From positions 1 through 64,000 of the forward strand of contig JAVMKO010000146.1 in assembly GCA_032164245.1 (NCBI GenBank): a stretch of 64,000 bases of DNA, read 5' to 3'. The position numbers and the translations under genes are program-made. Of this stretch, positions 59,895 through 64,000 are shown piece by piece. Position 1 is the first letter of the stretch; every line of letters starts with the position of its first letter. This DNA comes from Sternotherus odoratus. Its lineage: Eukaryota; Chordata; Testudines; Kinosternidae. Below the pieces are notes generated by a model. The model saw only the letters and a list, made by a program, of their open reading frames with translations. It did no database searches and was not told where the DNA came from.

Positions 59895-60315
59895 GGAACC
59901 CGCCGCCCCGCCCCAGAGGTGGGCGCATCTCTGTGCCGGGTCCCTAGGTCACCCGCCGCCCCGCCCCAGAGGTGGGCGCATCTCGGCACTGGCCAAGGGG
60001 TCCCTAGGTCACCCGCCGCCCCGCCCCAGAGGTGGGCGCATCTCGGCACTGGCCAAGGGGTCCCTAGGTCACCCGCCGCCCCGCCCCAGAGGTGGGCGCA
60101 TCTCGGCACTGGCCAAGGGGTCCCTAGGTCACCCGCCGCCCCGCCCCAGAGGTGGGCGCATCTCGGCACCGGGCGAGGGGTCCCCGGGTCACCAGCCACC
60201 CCGCCCCAGAGGTGGGCGCATCTCTGTGCCAGGCGAGGGGTCCCCGGGTCACCCGCCGCCCCGCCCCAGAGGTGGGCTCATCTCGGTGCCGGGCGAGGGG
60301 TCCCGGGTCCCCTGG
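59895..60315. repeat. 60-bp minisatellite, about seven copies
   Basis: Between exons G and C of the first cassette in module II. Three consecutive copies with GGCACTGGCCAAGGGGTCCC are identical, showing recent expansion. Confidence 0.95.
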
Positions 60316-61109
60316 TACCTCAGCTCGTAGTTGTCAACCAGCCGCCGCTGCCGCTCCTCGCGCTCCGCCAGCTCCGCCCGGAACTGCGCCAGCTGACTGC
60401 CCAGCTCCCACTCGTGGTGCCCGCTCAGCTCCAGCAGCTGCTTCCTGTGGCGGGGGGAGGGCCGGGGTGAGCGGTGGGCGCGGCCCCCCGGTGTGGGAGG
60501 GATCGGGGGGTGGCGGGGCGCTGGGGGGGTACCTGTGCTGCTCCAGCAGGGTGCCCGCCTGGCGCAGGCCGTCCTCGAGCACCTGCGCCAGCCACTCCGT
60601 CACCTGCTGCTCCTGCGCCACCTTCAGCTCCGCCTCCAGCTCCGCCTTCTGGGCCTCGCACCGCGCCTGGGGGCACAAGGGGGCGGCTGGCAGAGGTGAC
60701 CGGCCCCGCTCCATTGCCCGCCCCCCCCCAGCCTGCCAATCCCCGCCCTGGGGCCAGGGGCGGAGCCGGCGCCCCCCTAGAGGGGCCGGGCCCCATTACC
60801 TTCACCAGGCTGATCTCCATCTGCAGCCCGTCCCGCTCGCTCCGCGCCGCCTCCCGCTCGCTCTCCAGCCGCTGGACCTCGGCCTGCGCCGCCGCCAGGG
60901 CCTGCTGGGCATCCGCCGCCCGCTGGGCCTCCACCCGCCCCCAGCACTCACGCGAGGAGGGCAGTGGTGCTGTCGCTCTCGGAGTCATCGTCCTTCCGCT
61001 CCGCCAGGCCGAGGGCGTCCCCTGCTGGAGAAAGGGGCTGGCAGCTAAGGGGCACGGACCTCCAGCCCGTCCCACCCCACGGGCCGCGCGTGCACCACCC
61101 CCAAGTAGG

Positions 61110-61300
61110 AGTGGGGGCTAGTGGATAGAGCGGGGGGGCTGGGAGGCAGGACGCCTGGGTTCTCTCCCCAGCTCTGAGAAGGGAGTGGGGGCTAGCGGTT
61201 AAAGCAGGGGGGCTGGGAGCCAGGACTCCAGGGTTCTCTCCCCAGCTCTGAGAAGGGAGTGGGGGGGAGCAGGGGGGCTGGGAGCCAGGACTCCAGGGAT
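61110..61300 (+). mobile_element. MIR-like SINE heads
   Basis: Three truncated GGGAGCCAGGACTCCAGGGT units between exons A and B of module II. Confidence 0.7.
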
Positions 61301-61483
61301 CCCTGTCCCGGTGCAGAGATGCGGCCACCTCTGGGGCGGGGGGGCGGTCCCGCCTCCAGCCCTGACCCCCAGGGCACTGTGCCACCTACCCCACTCACCC
61401 GGGGGCGGCTCGCGGGGAACCTCCAGCATGGTCTGCAGGCGCGACCTCACCGCCTCCATCGCAGTATTCCAAGACTCGCCGGC

Positions 61484-61867
61484 CTGCCGGTGGGGGAGCC
61501 AGCCCGGGACGAGGGGGAGACACCCGGCCCCTAGGCGCCCCGCGCCGGAGGGTGTGGGGCGGGCACCGCGGGGTGTGTAATCCGCGTTCGCACCAAAGCA
61601 GATGAGCGCTAATGGCGGTGGGAGGGCGGAGCAGGGGGCGGGGGAGGGGCTGGGTGCGGGGGCACGCCCCCCCCGCCCCGACGGACCCAGCTCGGCCAAT
61701 GGCTGCCCAGGATCTGCTACTCGGGCCTGGGAGGAGGCGGGACGCCGTGGGTCTGCCCAGAGGAGGGCGCGGGGGGCAGGACTTGGGGGGCTGCCCCCCA
61801 ACCGTGGCACGGGGGGGGGCTGCAAAAGAGAATAAACTCTTCTTTAGTTAAAAAATAGAACAAACTT
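61484..61867. other. Spacer between CNTROB modules II and III
   Basis: CpG-rich. It includes GAGCGCTAATGGCGGTGGGA (61604-61623), which also occurs at 52147 beside module 0's terminal exon, suggesting shared ancestry of the two junctions. It could hold a promoter for module II, but exon A here has only an acceptor, not an upstream first exon. Confidence 0.4.
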
Positions 61868-62237
61868 TTTATTTACAAGAAAAACCAAACGGGGGCAGGA
61901 ATGTTACAGGCCCCCCCTCTTTCCCTTCTTTCGGCCTTGAGTTGTCTTCGGGATGCCTTGGAGGACGGGCAGGCGGAAGGGGGGCTGCACCTGCGGGAGA
62001 CGGGGGGAGGATGAGCACCCGGCCCCCTGCCCCATAGCAATCCCCCCGGTGCCCAGAGCCCACCAACCGCAGAGCCCAGCCCCACAGCACCCCCCCGGCG
62101 GCCAGAATCCACCAAGCCCAGCCCCCCATGGTGCCCAACACTGACAGCACCCTGCCCCCTCACCCTCCCCCCCCATACCCACAGCCCCATGGTGCCCCGG
62201 CCCCCAGCAGACTCACCTCCCTCCTGCCGGCCTCGGG

Positions 62238-62425
62238 AGGGGAGTGGGGGCTGGGAGCCCAGACGCCTGAGTTCTCTCCCCGGCTCTGGGAGAGGAGTGG
62301 GGGCTGGTGGGTTAGAGCAGGGGGGGCTAGGAGCCAGGACTCCTGGGTTCTCTCCCCGGCTCTGGGAGGGGAGTGGGGGATAGTGGTTAGAGCAGGGTGG
62401 TGGGCAGCCAGGACTCCTGGGTTCC
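62238..62425 (+). mobile_element. MIR-like SINE heads
   Basis: Three truncated pieces between exon C and the exon L stub of module III. Confidence 0.7.
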
Positions 62426-62644
62426 CCCGGCACTCACCTGGTGGGGGCTGGCATTTGAGCTTGGCACTCTTTTATGCCGCTGGGCCTCCAGCTGCCAGCC
62501 CTCTGCGATACTTTTCCAAAAGTTCATTTCTTGAAAAGATTGGGCAGACTTCCTTTCGCAAACCGCCGCCAACCTGCGGAGAAGGGGGGGGGGTGTTGGA
62601 GCTCCACGGTGGGGGGTAGCCTGGCCTGGGGAACCCACCGCCCC

Positions 62645-63048
62645 GCCCCAGAGGTGGGCGCATCTCTGGGCCGGGTCCCTAGGTCACCCGCCGCCCCGCC
62701 CCAGAGGTGGGCGCATCTCGGCACTGGCCAAGGGGTCCCTGGGTCACCTGCCGCCCCGCCCAAGAGGTGGGCGCATCTCGGCACCGGGCGAGGGGTCCCT
62801 GGGTCACCAGCCACCCCGCCCCAGAGGTGGGCGCATCTCAGTGCCAGGCGAGGGGTCCCCGGGTCACCCGCCGCCCCGCCCCAGAGGTGGGCGCATCTCG
62901 GCACCGGGCGAGGGGTTCCTGGGTCACCAGCCACCCCGCCCCAGAGGTGGGCGCATCTCAGTGCCAGGCGAGGGGTCCCCGGGTCACCCGCTGCCCCGCC
63001 CCAGAGGTGGGCGCATCTCGGTGCCGGGCGAGGGGTTCCGGGTCCCCT
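62645..63048. repeat. 60-bp minisatellite, about seven copies
   Basis: Between exons G and C of module III; alternating CACCGGGCGAGG and TGCCAGGCGAGG units show a 120-bp period. Confidence 0.95.
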
Positions 63049-63849
63049 GGTACCTCAGCTCGTAGTCGTCAACCAGCCACCGCTGCCGCTCCTCGCGCTC
63101 CGCCAGCTCTGCCCGGAACTGCGCCAGCTGACTGCCCAGCTCCCGCTCGTGGTGCCCGCTCAGCTCCAGCAGCTGCTTCCTGTGGCGGGGGGAGGGCCGG
63201 GGTGAGCGGTGGGCGCGGCCCCCCGGTGGGGGAGGGATCGGGGGGTGGCGGGGCGCTGGGGGGGTACCTGTGCTGCTCCAGCAGGGTGCCCGCCTGGCGC
63301 AGGCCGTCCTCGAGCACCTGCGCCAGCCACTCCATCACCTGCTGCTCCAGCGCCACCTTCAGCTCCGCCTCCAGCTCCGCCTTCTGGGCCTCGCATCGCG
63401 CCTGGGGGCACAAGGGGGCGGCTGGCAGAGGGGACCGGCCCCGCTCCATTGCCCGCCCCCCCCTCCCAGCCTGCCAATCCCCGCCCTGGGGCCAGGGGCG
63501 GAGCCGGCGCCCCCTAGAGGGGCCGGGCCCCGTTACCTTCACCAGGCTGATCTCCATCTGCAGCCCGTCCCGCTCGCTCCGCGCCGCCTCCCGCTCGCTC
63601 TCCAGCCGCTGGACCTCGGCCTGCGCCGCCGCCAGGGCCTGCTGGGCATCCGCCGCCCGCTGGGCCTCCACCCGCCCCCAGCACTCACGCGAGGAGGGCA
63701 GTGGTGCTGTCGCTCTCGGAGTCGTCGTCCTTCTGCTCCGCCAGGCCGAGGGCGTCCCCTGCTGGAGAAAGGGGCTGGCAGCTAAGGGGCACGGACCTCC
63801 AGCCCGTCCCACCCCACGGGCCGCGCGTGCACCACCCCCAAGTAGGAGT

Positions 63850-63977
63850 GGGGGCTAGTGGATAGAGCGGGGGGGCTGGGAGGCAGGACGCCTGGGTTCT
63901 CTCCCCGGCTCTGGGAGGGGAGTGGGGGATAGTGGTTAGAGCAGGGTGGTGGGCAGCCAGGACTCCTGGGTTCCCCC
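63850..63977 (+). mobile_element. MIR-like SINE heads
   Basis: Two pieces between exon C at the window edge and exon B, a copy of 59570-59700. Confidence 0.7.
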
Positions 63978-64000
63978 GGCACTCACCTGGTGGGGGCTGG

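Larger units (their letters stand above)
57940..61483 (-). pseudogene. CNTROB: CNTROB module II: duplicated exon cassettes with own 3' end
   Basis: Minus order: exon A 61483-61399 (ESWNTAMEAVRSRLQTMLEV, matching the human MESVRGQLQTML exon). First cassette: B 61021-60952 (DDDSESDSTTALL), E about 60935-60800 (AQRAADAQQALAAAQAEVQR...LQMEISLVK), F 60666-60533 (ARCEAQKAELEAELKVA), G 60444-60319 (KQLLELSGHHERELGSQLAQ) and C 59840-59705. Second cassette: B 59476-59407, E about 59390-59255, F 59121-58988, G 58900-58775, C 58529-58385. Then follow a stub of exon L (about 58262-58240, PEAGRRE) and terminal exon M 58024-57940 ending TVWR. Human exons between B and E, about a third of the protein, are missing, and B and E are only some 16-25 bp apart. 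The second F has a stop (GCG CGG TGA) where the others read TGC. Both cassettes share a 1545-bp tandem unit. Confidence 0.82.
61873..64000 (-). pseudogene. CNTROB: CNTROB module III, partial at window end
   Basis: Minus order: end of exon C 64000-63987 (cut by the window); B 63758-63689; E about 63672-63537; F 63401-63268 (intact TGC codon); G 63179-63054; C 62573-62438 (SFQEMNFWKSIAEGWQLEAQ); exon L stub about 62236-62218; and terminal exon 61990 to about 61873. The terminal exon is of the module 0 type (PPSACPSSK... in the expected phase) rather than the TVWR type. A possible AATAAA lies at 61873-61868. The cassette continues past the window edge, since the C-to-B spacing (229 bp) equals that at 59705-59476. 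The same B-E fusion as in module II is present. Confidence 0.8.

Overview
The window is vertebrate nuclear DNA and most probably from a turtle. The evidence is CR1 LINE fragments, hAT transposons and short inverted-repeat elements of the kinds common in turtle and other reptile genomes, MIR-like tRNA-headed SINE pieces, CpG-island promoters, and spliced exons with standard GT-AG junctions. Base composition switches sharply. Positions 1-34 kb and 52-64 kb are very GC-rich and minisatellite-laden, like a microchromosome or chromosome end. Positions 34.7-41.6 kb and 43.2-52 kb are AT-richer and full of ordinary interspersed repeats.

Layout. A 22-kb array of a 47-bp C-rich minisatellite fills 283-22349. 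It is followed by a CpG island (22.35-23.9 kb) with NRF1-, ZNF143-, ETS- and octamer-like sites. From 23.9 to 34.1 kb there is a chain of unrelated minisatellites (about 56, 46, 62, 45-60 and 40-50 bp units), broken by small CpG-rich unique islands. One island carries a perfect RFX X-box (31327-31341). Another carries the first coding exon of TMEM107, a ciliary transition-zone protein (33063-33149, plus strand). An LTR-retrotransposon 3' end lies at about 34.1-34.7 kb.

The middle segment holds five intact C-terminal exons of a borealin-family gene (CDCA8/CDCA9) on the minus strand (37827-41070). Diverging from it on the plus strand are exons of TRAF3IP1/IFT54 (42802-50749), with a CpG island full of GC-box, CRE-like and ETS-like sites at the TRAF3IP1 start. 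The TRAF3IP1 copy lacks exon 2, has a damaged exon 1, and carries two one-base frame breaks in exon 5, so it looks like a decaying copy or an error-containing assembly. CR1, hAT and LTR elements fill its introns.

From 52 kb to the window end the minus strand is a tandem series of partial centrobin (CNTROB) copies. One module (54321-57315) retains the orthologous C-terminal exons through the conserved VWR terminus and a poly(A) signal. The other modules are exon cassettes that have lost the middle of the gene, end in their own terminal exons, and carry a 60-bp minisatellite at the same intron position in every copy. TMEM107 and CNTROB are near each other on human 17p13.1, so their co-occurrence fits conserved synteny. 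TRAF3IP1 and borealin are not from that region in human. The genes do not form an operon-like unit, although TMEM107, TRAF3IP1 and CNTROB are all cilium or centriole components. No prokaryotic-type system, CRISPR array or defence locus is present.
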